DNA of 43,389 bases. Origin: CAZIPZ01 sp964541075 (lineage in GTDB: Bacteria > Acidobacteriota > Terriglobia > 20CM-2-55-15). A model generated the notes under the pieces. It had not been told where the DNA came from, ran no database searches, and worked only from the letters and a program-made list of their open reading frames with translations. Positions 14,653-23,285 of the stretch are shown here, one piece after another (position 1 is the first letter of the stretch; each line of letters starts with the position of its first letter). The stretch is from the NCBI GenBank assembly GCA_964541075.1, contig CAZIPZ010000004.1:1-43389 (forward strand), given 5' to 3'. Position numbers and translations under genes: made by a program.

Positions 14653-17352
14653 TTAGGCAAATGCCTGTCGCATCAGTTCCTCCTGTTCCTTCTTATGACT
14701 ATTCAATGAACCCGTTGCAGGACTCGCCGACGCCTGCCGGGCTATTCCTTTGAAGGGCAGGCGTCCCAAAAGCATCTCACCGTGAAGCGCTTGCAGGTAT
14801 CGCCATGCACCCATATTCTCCGGCTCCTCCTGCACCCAAAAAAGAGGAAGGCTATCGCGATACTTATGCAGCGCAGCAGCGAGAGTTTCCTGAGACAACG
14901 GATAAAGCTGTTCAATGCGAAGTATCGCAACGTCGGTGCGTTTCAGTCGTTCCCGCTCGCGTTCTAGATCGAAATAGATCTTCCCGCTGCACATCAACAC
15001 CCGGGAGAGATCGTCAGTTTGCAGTTCGTCCGGCAGAATCCGCTCGAAGCGCCCATTGGAAAAATCATCGAGCGGAGAAACCACTCGAGGATGGCGCAAC
15101 AGGCTTTTGGGAGTCATAACAATCAGTGGTTTGCGCCACCGCCGCAGGACCTGACGCCGCAATACATGAAAGAATTGCGACGGGGTCGTAGGCTGAACGA
15201 TCTGTATGTTGTCATCGCCTGCCAGTTGCAGAAATCGTTCTATGCGAGCGCTCGAGTGTTCTGGCCCCATGCCCTCGAAACCGTGCGGCAAGAGCAGTGT
15301 GATCCCGCTTAATCGCCGCCATTTGTCCTCCGCTGCCGCGATGTACTGGTCAATGATGACCTGCGCCGCGTTTGCGAAATCACCGAACTGGGCCTCCCAG
15401 ATCACAAGCCCATCCGGACAATCCAGGCTGTAGCCATACTCAAAACCGAGGACCGCAGTTTCCGATAGCGGGCTGTTATAGATATCAACAGCGCCCTGGT
15501 TTGAATGGAGATTCTGAAGCGGGAGATAGATTCTGCCGTCGATCTGGTCGTGAAGCACCGCATGCCTATGACTGAATGTGCCGCGTTCCGAGTCCTGGCC
15601 CGAAAGACGAATGTGGACGCCTTCCGACGCGAGCGTTGCAAAGGCGAGAGCCTCACCCGCCGACCAATCGAGAGGACGTTCACCACGAGCCATCTGACGG
15701 CGCATCCGCATTCCTGCTTCGATCTTTGGATGAGGGTGGAAGTCTTCTGGAAGGTTTGCCTGAACTTCGAGTAAGTCGGTTAACTGGTCGCGATCTACGC
15801 TCGTGTCGACATCTCCGGCGGCTGCATCCGGACCTCCGGCATAGCCGCGCCATAATCCCTGAAACGCGTCCGGAGGAACTTCGTAGTCTTCACTGGTCGC
15901 CTGGGCAAGTTCCTGCGTCAGGTGTTCTTGACGCCGGACGGCGATCTCGTTCGCATCCTCCTGGGTCAAGCCGCCGAGTTTCAGCAGATGCTCCAGATAA
16001 CCTTCCCGCACCGGCTTTCGCTCTCTGATCGCGCGGTAAAGCACAGGCTGAGTGAATGATGGCTCATCGCCTTCGTTGTGGCCAAAACGGCGGTAACAAA
16101 ACAAATCGATGACGACGTCTCGTTTGAAGGTGGTGCGAAAATCAAGAGCGAGACGCACGACCTGAGCAACAGCTTCAGGGTCTTCTCCGTTGACGTGAAA
16201 GATTGGAACCTGAAGCATTTTTGCAACGTCGGTTGAATATACACTGGACCGTCCCTCGGAAGGCGACGCTGTAAACCCGATTTGATTGTTGATAACAATG
16301 TGGAGCGCGCCATCGACCGTATACCCGCGAAGTTGGCTTAGATTCAAAGTCTCCTGGTTGACGCCTTCTCCTGCGAAACTCGCATCGCCATGAATCAGAA
16401 TTGCCAGACCGTGTGCTCGTCCAACGTCCTGAGCACGATCCATTTTCGCCCTCATACGTCCGAGAGCGACCGGATTCACAAACTCGAGATGGCTCGGATT
16501 AAAACAGAGAGAGAGGTGAACGTTCTTTCCGGAAACCGTCTTCCAATCGCTGCTGTATCCCAAGTGATACTTGACGTCGCCACGACCGACGTACAAATCA
16601 GAGTCGAGGTCGGCAAACTCGCGGAAGATCTGGCGTGGGTGCTTGCCCATAATGTTGGCAAGTACATTCAAGCGGCCGCGGTGGGCCATGCCAATAACGA
16701 TTTCGTCGACCCCTGAAACTCCGGCATGCTCGATGGCAAGATCGAGTAGAGGAATCAGGCTCTCCGCCCCTTCCAGAGAAAAACTCTTGCCTCCAAGAAA
16801 TTTCTTTCGAATGAACTCCTCGAAGATAACAGCGTCAGTGAGGCGAGTCAGGATCCGAACCTGCTCCTCGCGGCTCACCTCCAGTCGGTTGCCGCTGCTT
16901 TCCATACGTTCCTGCAACCACCGCCGAACGACAAGGTCATCAATGTGCATGAACTGCACACCGATCGAGCGGCAATAGGTGCTTCGAAGCCGGTCGAGAA
17001 TTTCGCGCAGCGGCATCTCTCCATCGCTATGCATGGTCTCGCATGCAAACGTACGGTTCATGTCGGCTTCGACTAAACCATAAAATTCGGGATCCAGTTC
17101 AGGCGGCGTTGATTGCGGCAAGTTGAGCGGATCAACCTTGGCAGCAACGTGGCCTCGAACACGGTAGTCGCGGATGAGTTGATCCACCCGCTCCTGAAGC
17201 ATTGCGGATGTTCCTTCATCGTCCTGTGGGGGGCTGCTTTGGAAATATTGGCGCCAGTCGGGTGAAACGGACGAGGGGTCCCGCAAAAATTCTTCGTACA
17301 AGGCCTCGACAAAACTCAAACTCTGGCTGCTTAGCAACTCCATCGACCGCAT
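14653..17352 (-). CDS. sucA: 2-oxoglutarate dehydrogenase E1 component
   Basis: The protein of about 899 residues is the thiamine-diphosphate-dependent E1 that decarboxylates 2-oxoglutarate. The N-terminal start motif SFVEALYEEFLRDPSSV is typical and binds E2/E3 in Proteobacteria. Landmarks in order are CRSIGVQFMHIDD, GMAHRGRLNVLANIMGKHPR, GDVKYHLGYSSD, FNPSHLEFVNPVALGR, the TPP/Mg site GDASFAGEGVNQET with INNQIGFT, and YRRFGHNEGDEPSFTQP. The C-terminal transketolase half ends near QEEPENMGAWRYL. I took the ATG at 17352; an ATG at 17343 or a TTG at 17388 are also possible, and no start has a strong ribosome binding site. It is followed within 10 bases by an unusually short E2 gene. No lpd gene is in the window. 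Confidence 0.96.
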   Translation of the reverse strand: MRSMELLSSQSLSFVEALYEEFLRDPSSVSPDWRQYFQSSPPQDDEGTSAMLQERVDQLIRDYRVRGHVAAKVDPLNLPQSTPPELDPEFYGLVEADMNRTFACETMHSDGEMPLREILDRLRSTYCRSIGVQFMHIDDLVVRRWLQERMESSGNRLEVSREEQVRILTRLTDAVIFEEFIRKKFLGGKSFSLEGAESLIPLLDLAIEHAGVSGVDEIVIGMAHRGRLNVLANIMGKHPRQIFREFADLDSDLYVGRGDVKYHLGYSSDWKTVSGKNVHLSLCFNPSHLEFVNPVALGRMRAKMDRAQDVGRAHGLAILIHGDASFAGEGVNQETLNLSQLRGYTVDGALHIVINNQIGFTASPSEGRSSVYSTDVAKMLQVPIFHVNGEDPEAVAQVVRLALDFRTTFKRDVVIDLFCYRRFGHNEGDEPSFTQPVLYRAIRERKPVREGYLEHLLKLGGLTQEDANEIAVRRQEHLTQELAQATSEDYEVPPDAFQGLWRGYAGGPDAAAGDVDTSVDRDQLTDLLEVQANLPEDFHPHPKIEAGMRMRRQMARGERPLDWSAGEALAFATLASEGVHIRLSGQDSERGTFSHRHAVLHDQIDGRIYLPLQNLHSNQGAVDIYNSPLSETAVLGFEYGYSLDCPDGLVIWEAQFGDFANAAQVIIDQYIAAAEDKWRRLSGITLLLPHGFEGMGPEHSSARIERFLQLAGDDNIQIVQPTTPSQFFHVLRRQVLRRWRKPLIVMTPKSLLRHPRVVSPLDDFSNGRFERILPDELQTDDLSRVLMCSGKIYFDLERERERLKRTDVAILRIEQLYPLSQETLAAALHKYRDSLPLFWVQEEPENMGAWRYLQALHGEMLLGRLPFKGIARQASASPATGSLNSHKKEQEELMRQAFA

Positions 17353-17452
17353 ATCCACAGAATAGCTGTTATGACTTTGCCGCAGCAAACAACTGCCTAT
17401 AGCGTCAATAACCCCATGACTTACGGGCGTTTCGAATTACAAGCGTGAGCCG

Positions 17453-17677
17453 ATGCCGCCTGGTGATGTGCTGCAACGACAGCTTGCAGCACCGAATGCA
17501 ATGTACTCCGAGGAAGATCGGGGCTTTGCTAAAGGAATGCGTTTATTTCAGCACGGACTCTTGGTGAAAGCCTCAGGGGAGCCCGGCCACGAACTGAACT
17601 GGCTCGGCCTGGTTGATGCTCTTCGGACGCTGACCTATGAAAGCCATCAATGGGTTGTGGCATCCGGAGGCGGCTGA
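17453..17677 (+). CDS. Possible small protein (up to 74 aa), unknown
   Basis: This frame lies mostly in the gap between sucA and the M48 protease gene and overlaps the protease 3' end by 31 bases. The part from an internal ATG (MYSEEDRGFAKGMRLFQHGL, then a helical stretch with NWLGLVDALRTLTYESHQW) has a protein-like mix of residues. However, neither this ATG nor the outer one has a ribosome binding site, and I know no similar family. It may be a chance frame. Apart from it, 17353-17646 holds only the unseen promoter region of sucA. Confidence 0.25.
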   Translation: MPPGDVLQRQLAAPNAMYSEEDRGFAKGMRLFQHGLLVKASGEPGHELNWLGLVDALRTLTYESHQWVVASGGG

Positions 17678-18495
17678 AGTTCAACAAGACGAGATTTGAC
17701 AGCCTGCAATTCGTCCGGCGCCGACTGGATGTAGCTCTCCCTCACAGGAAGCGTCGTCAGAATGCGTTGTTTCAGCAATCGAATCCGATCCGCAGTCGGT
17801 GGATGACTCCGAAGCACGCGCATAATATTAGGACTCAGATTAGGTTCGCCTTCCGCCTCGCTCATTTTCTGAAGAAAACGGACAAGGGCCTTGGGATCGT
17901 AGCCGCTCTTGTCTAAGTACTTGATGCCGCGGGCATCCGCCTCTACTTCCTTGGACGGTTGGGCCGATTGCACTGCAACCAGGTAGCCGTCCACTTCATT
18001 CATGCTCTTCCCAAATGTTGCCGAGCCGGCGCCCCCTGGCGAGGCAATCTCAACGCCGCCCACAATCGGATCTCTTCTCATGCCATGCCGTGCAGTGATG
18101 TGCCCGATTTCGTGAGCAAGGACGCCTGCCAACTGGGATTCATCCTCCACAGCGAGGATTGCGCCACGATTCAGGTAAATGAATCCTCCAGGAAATGAAA
18201 CTGCGTTGACATCATCGGAATCGACAATCTTGAAGGTGAATGGAACGACCGCGTCTGAGTTCTTTGCAATGCCTTGGCCAATGCGATCAATGTAATCGCG
18301 AACCGCAGCGTCATCGACGAGCTTCACCTGCCGCTCGAATTCCGCGGACGCTTGCTTTCCAATATTCATTTCGCGCGCCCGAGGCTGAAACTTCGCACGG
18401 TCATCGTTGACAATGCCGCGGGTTTGGGCGCAAAGAGAGGTGGAGAAGCTTAAAATGAAAAAGCCTGTCAAGATCCGACCAAAGCTTAAATGCAT
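17647..18495 (-). CDS. Secreted M48 family zinc metalloprotease (BepA/HtpX-related)
   Basis: The 282-residue protein has a signal peptide (MHLSFGRILTGFFILSFSTSLCAQ, cleavage near residue 23) and a single peptidase M48 domain. Zinc is bound by HEIGH at 128-132 with the glutamate of EVEAD near 184 as third ligand. FPGGFIYLNRGAI and AGVLAHEIGHITARH are typical M48 core segments, and RSHPPTADRIRLL at about 228-240 is the usual closing motif. Members such as BepA act in the periplasm on misassembled outer-membrane proteins. This one lacks the TPR repeats of BepA, so its partners may differ. The ATG at 18495 follows a GGAG ribosome binding site, and a fair sigma-70-like promoter lies just upstream. 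Confidence 0.9.
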   Translation of the reverse strand: MHLSFGRILTGFFILSFSTSLCAQTRGIVNDDRAKFQPRAREMNIGKQASAEFERQVKLVDDAAVRDYIDRIGQGIAKNSDAVVPFTFKIVDSDDVNAVSFPGGFIYLNRGAILAVEDESQLAGVLAHEIGHITARHGMRRDPIVGGVEIASPGGAGSATFGKSMNEVDGYLVAVQSAQPSKEVEADARGIKYLDKSGYDPKALVRFLQKMSEAEGEPNLSPNIMRVLRSHPPTADRIRLLKQRILTTLPVRESYIQSAPDELQAVKSRLVELQPPPDATTH

Positions 18496-18522
18496 GAAGT
18501 CGCTCCGCTTAAGGATACAGGC

Positions 18523-18552
18523 ATTCTACTGGACGGGCGCGATGCCGTCCAA
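18523..18552 (-). promoter_or_regulatory. Candidate sigma-70-type promoter of the M48 protease gene
   Basis: On the minus strand, TTGGAC (18552-18547) and TAGAAT (18528-18523) are separated by 18 bases and lie 28 bases before the ATG at 18495. The -10 box differs from consensus by one base; the -35 box is only a partial match. This rests on sequence match alone. Confidence 0.4.
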
Positions 18553-18717
18553 GTTATAAAGAAGTAAGGGTTGTCGCAATACGACTTCCGTTCAACAACA
18601 TTGCCAGTAGCATTTTGGTGTCATCTCCATGTTTTCGAGGCAAGGTTGTTCATCCTGACGAACCGGGAATGCTCTGCGTGGTGCTCGGTCTTCTTGCGAT
18701 GAGATAGGAAAAGAGCA

Positions 18718-18918
18718 ATGACTACTGCCCACCGCGGCTGTCTGATGTGCCACAGTTTATACGTCAAAGCCAATGGCCAGCTTCCGTGCTGGGATGACAT
18801 AGGAGAAACGCTCATCCTGCGTACTCTGAACGAACAGGCCCTTCGCGACAATCATGAATCACCGATATTTTACGGGACCGATCTGCAACGCATTCGGAAG
18901 GCCGCAAAACCGGCATGA
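18718..18918 (+). CDS. Orphan SPASM-like cysteine protein or gene fragment (66 aa)
   Basis: The frame begins MTTAHRGCLMCHSLYVKANG and continues QLPCWDDIGETLILRTLNEQ, then a segment FYGTDLQRIRKAAK. The pattern C-x2-C, then x12-C-W-D-D (C8, C11, C24), then a 'gene-for-a-slot, L-x-x-I-R' tail resembles the SPASM/twitch auxiliary iron-sulfur region of radical SAM proteins. The usual later cysteines and a radical SAM domain are missing in all frames before the next gene at 18952. AGGA lies 9 bases before the ATG, so it may still be translated. It is either a truncated remnant or a stand-alone small Fe-S protein. The rest of 18553-18951 shows no other feature. Confidence 0.42.
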   Translation: MTTAHRGCLMCHSLYVKANGQLPCWDDIGETLILRTLNEQALRDNHESPIFYGTDLQRIRKAAKPA

Positions 18919-18951
18919 TGTTCCAAGTGAAATATTGAGTGCGTTCTTCCG

Positions 18952-19626
18952 TCACTTTAGCAGGGGCTGCAGAGTTTCGAGCACCGTCTTTGTGATGATC
19001 TTGTATCCGGCGCCGGTAGGGTGGATGCCGTCTGGCTGGTTGAGGTCGGCTCTTGCAGCAACGCCTTCCAGAAAGAATGGGATCAGTGTGATTTCGTATT
19101 CCTTTGCCAGGTCGCGGTAAGTGTTTTCGAAATCCCGAATGTAATCGGGGCCGTAATTGCGCGGGAGCGTCAGTCCGGCAAGCACGACTTTCGCACCGTT
19201 GTTCTTAAACTGAGTGATCATCTCTTCCAGATTCCGGCGCATCTCGATGGACGGCAATCCGCGCAGACCGTCATTTGCTCCGAGCTCCAGAATCACGATT
19301 TCCGGTTTCATCGCCAGCGCAGCGTCTATTCTCGAAAGCCCCCCGGCAGTTGTGTCGCCGCTGATCCCCTGGTTGACGACGTGATACTGGTAACCCTTCT
19401 CGTCGAGCGCACGCTGCAGCTGCGAAGGATACGATTCGGATGCGAGTACGCCGTGCCCGGCCGTAAGACTGTTTCCAAAGGCAAGAATGACCGGGCGCGA
19501 GTCCGTCTTTTCAGCCACTGCCCTGTCAGTCTCAGGTTCGGTGCGGATGCTGACTGGTTGTGGCTCGCCGGTGCACCCCGCCAGGAACATCATCAATGCA
19601 AAGGCGCATCGCGAAAGGCGGAACAT
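18952..19626 (-). CDS. SGNH/GDSL arylesterase lipoprotein (TesA-like)
   Basis: The 224-residue hydrolase is related to E. coli TesA (thioesterase I/lysophospholipase L1). All four SGNH blocks are visible: S53 in FGNSLTAGHGV, G90 in GISGDTTAGG, N118 in ELGANDG, and D199/H202 in PDGIHPTGAGY. The N-terminus ends in a lipobox (MMFLAGC, C18), so it is likely a lipid-anchored protein; E. coli TesA is instead a soluble periplasmic enzyme. About 25 residues of charged linker precede the catalytic domain. It is divergent by only 20 bases from a ybbA-ybbP-like ABC transporter. That is the same arrangement as the tesA/ybbAP locus of E. coli, which suggests a conserved link to release or turnover of acyl compounds. 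Substrate unproven. Confidence 0.9.
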   Translation of the reverse strand: MFRLSRCAFALMMFLAGCTGEPQPVSIRTEPETDRAVAEKTDSRPVILAFGNSLTAGHGVLASESYPSQLQRALDEKGYQYHVVNQGISGDTTAGGLSRIDAALAMKPEIVILELGANDGLRGLPSIEMRRNLEEMITQFKNNGAKVVLAGLTLPRNYGPDYIRDFENTYRDLAKEYEITLIPFFLEGVAARADLNQPDGIHPTGAGYKIITKTVLETLQPLLK

Positions 19627-19646
19627 ATCATGTAGGATAGCAGAGC

Positions 19647-20333
19647 GTGCAAAATACGATCGTCGTTAAGAACCTGTTCAAAACCATCGAGACATCGACC
19701 CACCGCGTTGAAATCCTGAAGGACGTCAGCTTTGAAGTGCCTCAAGCGCAAGTCGTCGCTTTAACAGGTGCGTCGGGCAGCGGCAAAAGCACCCTTCTAG
19801 GGTTGCTGGCAGGACTCGACTGGCCATCATCGGGCAACATTTGGATTGATGGAACCGACATCGTTCACTTAAAAGAGGATGAACTCGCCGAAGTTCGAGG
19901 CCGGAAGATCGGTTTCGTCTTTCAGGCTTATCAACTTATTCCCACGCTGAACGCGGTCGAGAACGTTTTGCTTCCAGCGGAGCTTACCGGGGCGGCCTTC
20001 GCAGGCTCAGTCGATCGCGCTCTTGGTCTTCTGGAAAGTGTGGGCCTTCGTGAACGCCAGGATCATTACCCGGCGCAGCTCTCCGGAGGAGAGCAGCAAC
20101 GCGTGGCACTGGCGCGCGCCTTCATGATGAAACCTTCTCTATTGCTGGCGGACGAGCCAACTGGAAATCTCGATACCAAGAACGGCCAGCACGTGCTTGA
20201 TCTCATGTTGAAACTGAATCGCGAGCAGGGAACGACGCTGGTCCTCGTGACACATGACCCGCAACTGACGGAGCATGCCGACCGCCGCATCGTCCTTCGC
20301 GACGGCCAGATCGTGGGCGATGACCTATTATGA
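19647..20333 (+). CDS. ABC transporter ATP-binding protein (YbbA/LolD-like)
   Basis: The 228-residue ATPase belongs to the LolD/MacB group. It has Walker A GASGSGKST (about residues 40-48), a Q-loop FQAYQLIPTLNAVENV, the ABC signature LSGGEQQRVALARA, Walker B LLLADEPTGNLD, and the switch histidine in LVTHD. The start is a GTG at 19647; no in-frame ATG is nearby, and AGGA lies 10 bases upstream. It overlaps the permease start by 4 bases (ATGA). Only 20 bases separate it from the divergent TesA-like gene, so the two promoters must overlap. Together with the permease it should drive a mechanotransmission-type machine rather than classical uptake. Confidence 0.93.
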   Translation: MQNTIVVKNLFKTIETSTHRVEILKDVSFEVPQAQVVALTGASGSGKSTLLGLLAGLDWPSSGNIWIDGTDIVHLKEDELAEVRGRKIGFVFQAYQLIPTLNAVENVLLPAELTGAAFAGSVDRALGLLESVGLRERQDHYPAQLSGGEQQRVALARAFMMKPSLLLADEPTGNLDTKNGQHVLDLMLKLNREQGTTLVLVTHDPQLTEHADRRIVLRDGQIVGDDLL

Positions 20334-22852
20334 AATTCGCTTTCAGAATGGCATGGCTCGAAGCTAAGGCAAGCCGCGGCCGCTTTCTATTCGTGATCCT
20401 CGCCATCGCCATTGGAGTCGCCGCATTGACCGGCGTGAAGGGTTTTAGCGAATCCGTGCACTACACCCTTCAAAAAGAGGCGCGAACGCTCATGAGCGCC
20501 GATCTGATGATCCGACTCAATGCACCTCCCCGCGAGTCCGAAGTCCAATTCCTGGACGAACTCCGGTCACGGGGCATCGATCACACTGTAGTCACTGAAA
20601 CCGTCTCGATGACGTCTTCCCAGGCGCAGCATACCCCGGTGCTCACGTCGATCAAAGCCGCTGATCTCTCCAAATATCCATACTATGGCGCGCTGGAATT
20701 CGAACCAGCATCAGCTCAGCTTTCACACGGCGCGGTATTCGTTTCTGATGATCTCTTGCTGCGACTTAACGTAAAGGTTGGTGAATCCATTAAGATCGGG
20801 GAACAAAGTTATCGGATCGAGGCGATCATCCGCAAGGAGCCAGACCGGATGACGACCGGATTCACGCTCGGCCCTCGGGCGCTCATGAGCCGCGAAGGGT
20901 TTGACCGCTCCGGCCTCAATATCTTCGGTACACGCGCTACTCAGCGCATTCTGTTGAAACTTCCTGCCGAGACGAACCTTGAAGCCACTCGCCAATCCAT
21001 TAGAGACGTATTCGGCAGAAGAGCGAGGGTCATCGACTACAGCGAAGCAAATCCAACGCTCTCGCGAAACCTGAACCGCGCGACCGCCTTTCTCTCCATG
21101 GTGAGTCTGATCGCGTTGATCGTAGGCGGAGTAGGGGTGGCCACCTCGATCGAGAGCCATATCCAGCAGCGCATGGACAACCTGGCAATCATGAAATGCC
21201 TCGGAGGCCGCTCGTCGCAGCTCGTCAGGATTTACGTCGCACAAGCCATCATGCTCGGCGCTGCGGGTAGCATAATTGGAGTGACCCTGGGATTTGCGGC
21301 CCAGGCCGTATTCCCACGGTTTCTTGCAGACTATTTCGATGTTGAGATTGATCTGATTCTTTCGGTCGTCCCTGCAATCCAAGGGTTGGGCGTCGGCCTG
21401 CTGACGACGTTGCTTTTCACTATCCCTCCCCTCCTCGCGCTGTCGAGAATTAAGCCCGCGCTTATCTTCAGGCGGAACATGCAGGAAAAGACACAGACCG
21501 AACGCGACATCCGACCATGGCTTGCGCTCTTGGCGATCGCTTGCGGTCTTTGGGGCATTGCAGTCTGGATGAGCGACTCGCTCAGGATCGGATCGTATTT
21601 CGCGGGCGGATTGATCATAAGCATTGCAGTCCTGGCCGGCATAGCGGCTGGTCTCCTCGCAGGGCTGGGCGCCTTCGTCAATCGTTTCTCGCACCGGCTT
21701 TCGCCTGTAATCCGGCAAGGCATTGCAAACTTGCACCGCCCGGGCGCTCATGTGACGGCAGTGCTGGTGGCATTGGGCGTCGGAGTGATGTTCACCCTCA
21801 CGGTCCAACTCATGCAGACGTCATTACTCGATCAGTTGCGCCTCAGCGCACCGCCGGACAGCCCAAACGTCTTTATCGTAAATATTACAAATAACAACCG
21901 CGCGGAACTGTGGGATCTGGTCCGGAAACAAGAAGGAGTCTTCGATGCGCCTGATCCATCGCCTGCTGTGGCCGGACAACTCATGAGGATCAACGGCGCC
22001 TCTGTTGAGGACATGAGTTTCAGCGATGCCGAGCAGCGTTATTTCCGCACACAATTCGCTCTAACTTGGTCGGAAACGCCACCCAAGAGCACTGAGATTC
22101 TGGATGGAGCATGGTGGCCGGCGAATTCGAAGGAATCGCTGGTGTCGGTTGAGGAAAATGTTGGGGATGCCCTGCGTCTCAAGGTTGGCGACACACTCGA
22201 ATGGAGCGTCGCAGGCCGTCCGCTGTCCGCCAGAATCTCCAGTCTCCGCAGAACGGACGCCGTCCGCATCGGCGCTAACAATCAGTTCATTCTGACGGAG
22301 TCGGCATTGCAGGGACTTCCCGTTGTCTACACGGGAACCGCGCGTGTCCGGCCGGGCGATGTCGCGAATCTCCAGCGAACGGTGTTCGAACGCTTTCCAA
22401 CAGTCACAGTCGTCAATGCGGCCGACGTACTCGAGATCGTGCAGCAGGTCGTTGACCGGATCAGCCTTACGGTCCGGTTCCTTTCCGCATTTGCGATTCT
22501 AGGCGGCGTCATCATTCTCGCCTCCGCGGTGGCTGGAACGCGGTATCGACGTATGAGAGAAGTTGCAATCCTGAAGACTGTAGGCGCCACCCGCGGAAAG
22601 ATCATCCGGATTTTTTCATTGGAGTTCCTGGTCATGGGACTCGCAGCTGGAGCGATTGGCAGTTCATTGGCGGTGTTATTCAGCATCTTCCTTGTTAAAC
22701 AGCTTTTCGATTCCTTCTTTGCGTTCGATCCTTTGCCGGTGTTGTCATCCGTCCTATTCACAGCTGTTATCACCGTAGCCGCAGGGTGGGCGGCAAGTTT
22801 TCGAATTTTGTCACAGAAACCACTGGAGGTCTTGCGACAGGCGGATTTATGA
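20330..22852 (+). CDS. ABC transporter permease, YbbP-like (FtsX/MacB superfamily)
   Basis: The 840-residue permease has a first membrane helix at about residues 16-36 and a large periplasmic MacB-like core domain (about 37-245). Three helices follow around 255-390 with an FtsX domain, then four more at about 395-480. A second periplasmic domain (about 500-720) precedes three closing helices with ILKTVGATRGKIIRIF, the FtsX signature. This ten-helix plan matches YbbP rather than the four-helix MacB/LolCE. In E. coli the genes tesA and ybbAP share this divergent layout. The stop overlaps the yjbQ-like start (ATGA), so all three genes are translationally coupled. The substrate is not known from sequence. 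Confidence 0.92.
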   Translation: MKFAFRMAWLEAKASRGRFLFVILAIAIGVAALTGVKGFSESVHYTLQKEARTLMSADLMIRLNAPPRESEVQFLDELRSRGIDHTVVTETVSMTSSQAQHTPVLTSIKAADLSKYPYYGALEFEPASAQLSHGAVFVSDDLLLRLNVKVGESIKIGEQSYRIEAIIRKEPDRMTTGFTLGPRALMSREGFDRSGLNIFGTRATQRILLKLPAETNLEATRQSIRDVFGRRARVIDYSEANPTLSRNLNRATAFLSMVSLIALIVGGVGVATSIESHIQQRMDNLAIMKCLGGRSSQLVRIYVAQAIMLGAAGSIIGVTLGFAAQAVFPRFLADYFDVEIDLILSVVPAIQGLGVGLLTTLLFTIPPLLALSRIKPALIFRRNMQEKTQTERDIRPWLALLAIACGLWGIAVWMSDSLRIGSYFAGGLIISIAVLAGIAAGLLAGLGAFVNRFSHRLSPVIRQGIANLHRPGAHVTAVLVALGVGVMFTLTVQLMQTSLLDQLRLSAPPDSPNVFIVNITNNNRAELWDLVRKQEGVFDAPDPSPAVAGQLMRINGASVEDMSFSDAEQRYFRTQFALTWSETPPKSTEILDGAWWPANSKESLVSVEENVGDALRLKVGDTLEWSVAGRPLSARISSLRRTDAVRIGANNQFILTESALQGLPVVYTGTARVRPGDVANLQRTVFERFPTVTVVNAADVLEIVQQVVDRISLTVRFLSAFAILGGVIILASAVAGTRYRRMREVAILKTVGATRGKIIRIFSLEFLVMGLAAGAIGSSLAVLFSIFLVKQLFDSFFAFDPLPVLSSVLFTAVITVAAGWAASFRILSQKPLEVLRQADL

Positions 22853-23268
22853 AATCCTATCGGGAAGAGCTGACGATCGAAGCAAAGACGCGCCGGGCCT
22901 ATATCAACATCACCCATCAAGTTGAAGCGGCCTTAAGGAAGAGCGGCATTAAGGAAGGGCTCTGCCTCGTCAATCCGATGCACATCAGCGCCAGCGTATA
23001 TATCAACGACGATGAACCCGGCCTCTTGAAGGACTACGACGACTTCCTGGAACGACTGGCGCCGCATGAGCCCATCCAGCAGTATCGGCACAATGACACC
23101 GGGGAGGACAATGCGGACGCGCATATCAAGCGGCAGGTGATGGGGCGAGAGGTCGTCGTTGCTGTCACGAATGGCAAGCTCGACTTCGGGACCTGGGAAC
23201 AGATTTTCTACGGCGAGTTCGACGGCCGCCGAAAAAAACGCATTTTGATCAAAATCATCGGCGAGTAG
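22849..23268 (+). CDS. YjbQ/UPF0047 family protein
   Basis: The 139-residue protein belongs to the YjbQ family (DUF/UPF0047), some members of which have a weak thiamine-phosphate-synthase activity. Family features are VNPMHISASVYINDDE, the His/Asp-rich segment YRHNDTGEDNADAHIKRQVMG, and LDFGTWEQIFYGEFDG near the C-terminus. The ATG at 22849 overlaps the permease stop; a longer reading of the frame from within the permease gene is less likely, because the family begins near SYREELTI. Coupling to a ybbP-like gene may be incidental. It converges on priA with a 17-base gap. The true reaction is unknown. Confidence 0.9.
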   Translation: MKSYREELTIEAKTRRAYINITHQVEAALRKSGIKEGLCLVNPMHISASVYINDDEPGLLKDYDDFLERLAPHEPIQQYRHNDTGEDNADAHIKRQVMGREVVVAVTNGKLDFGTWEQIFYGEFDGRRKKRILIKIIGE

Positions 23269-23285
23269 CTGAGAGATCTTGGCCA

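Noticed and set aside
20723..21808. 361-codon open frame on the minus strand
   Set aside because: It lies entirely within the ybbP-like permease on the opposite strand and has the low-complexity, Asp/Arg-rich look of antisense translation.
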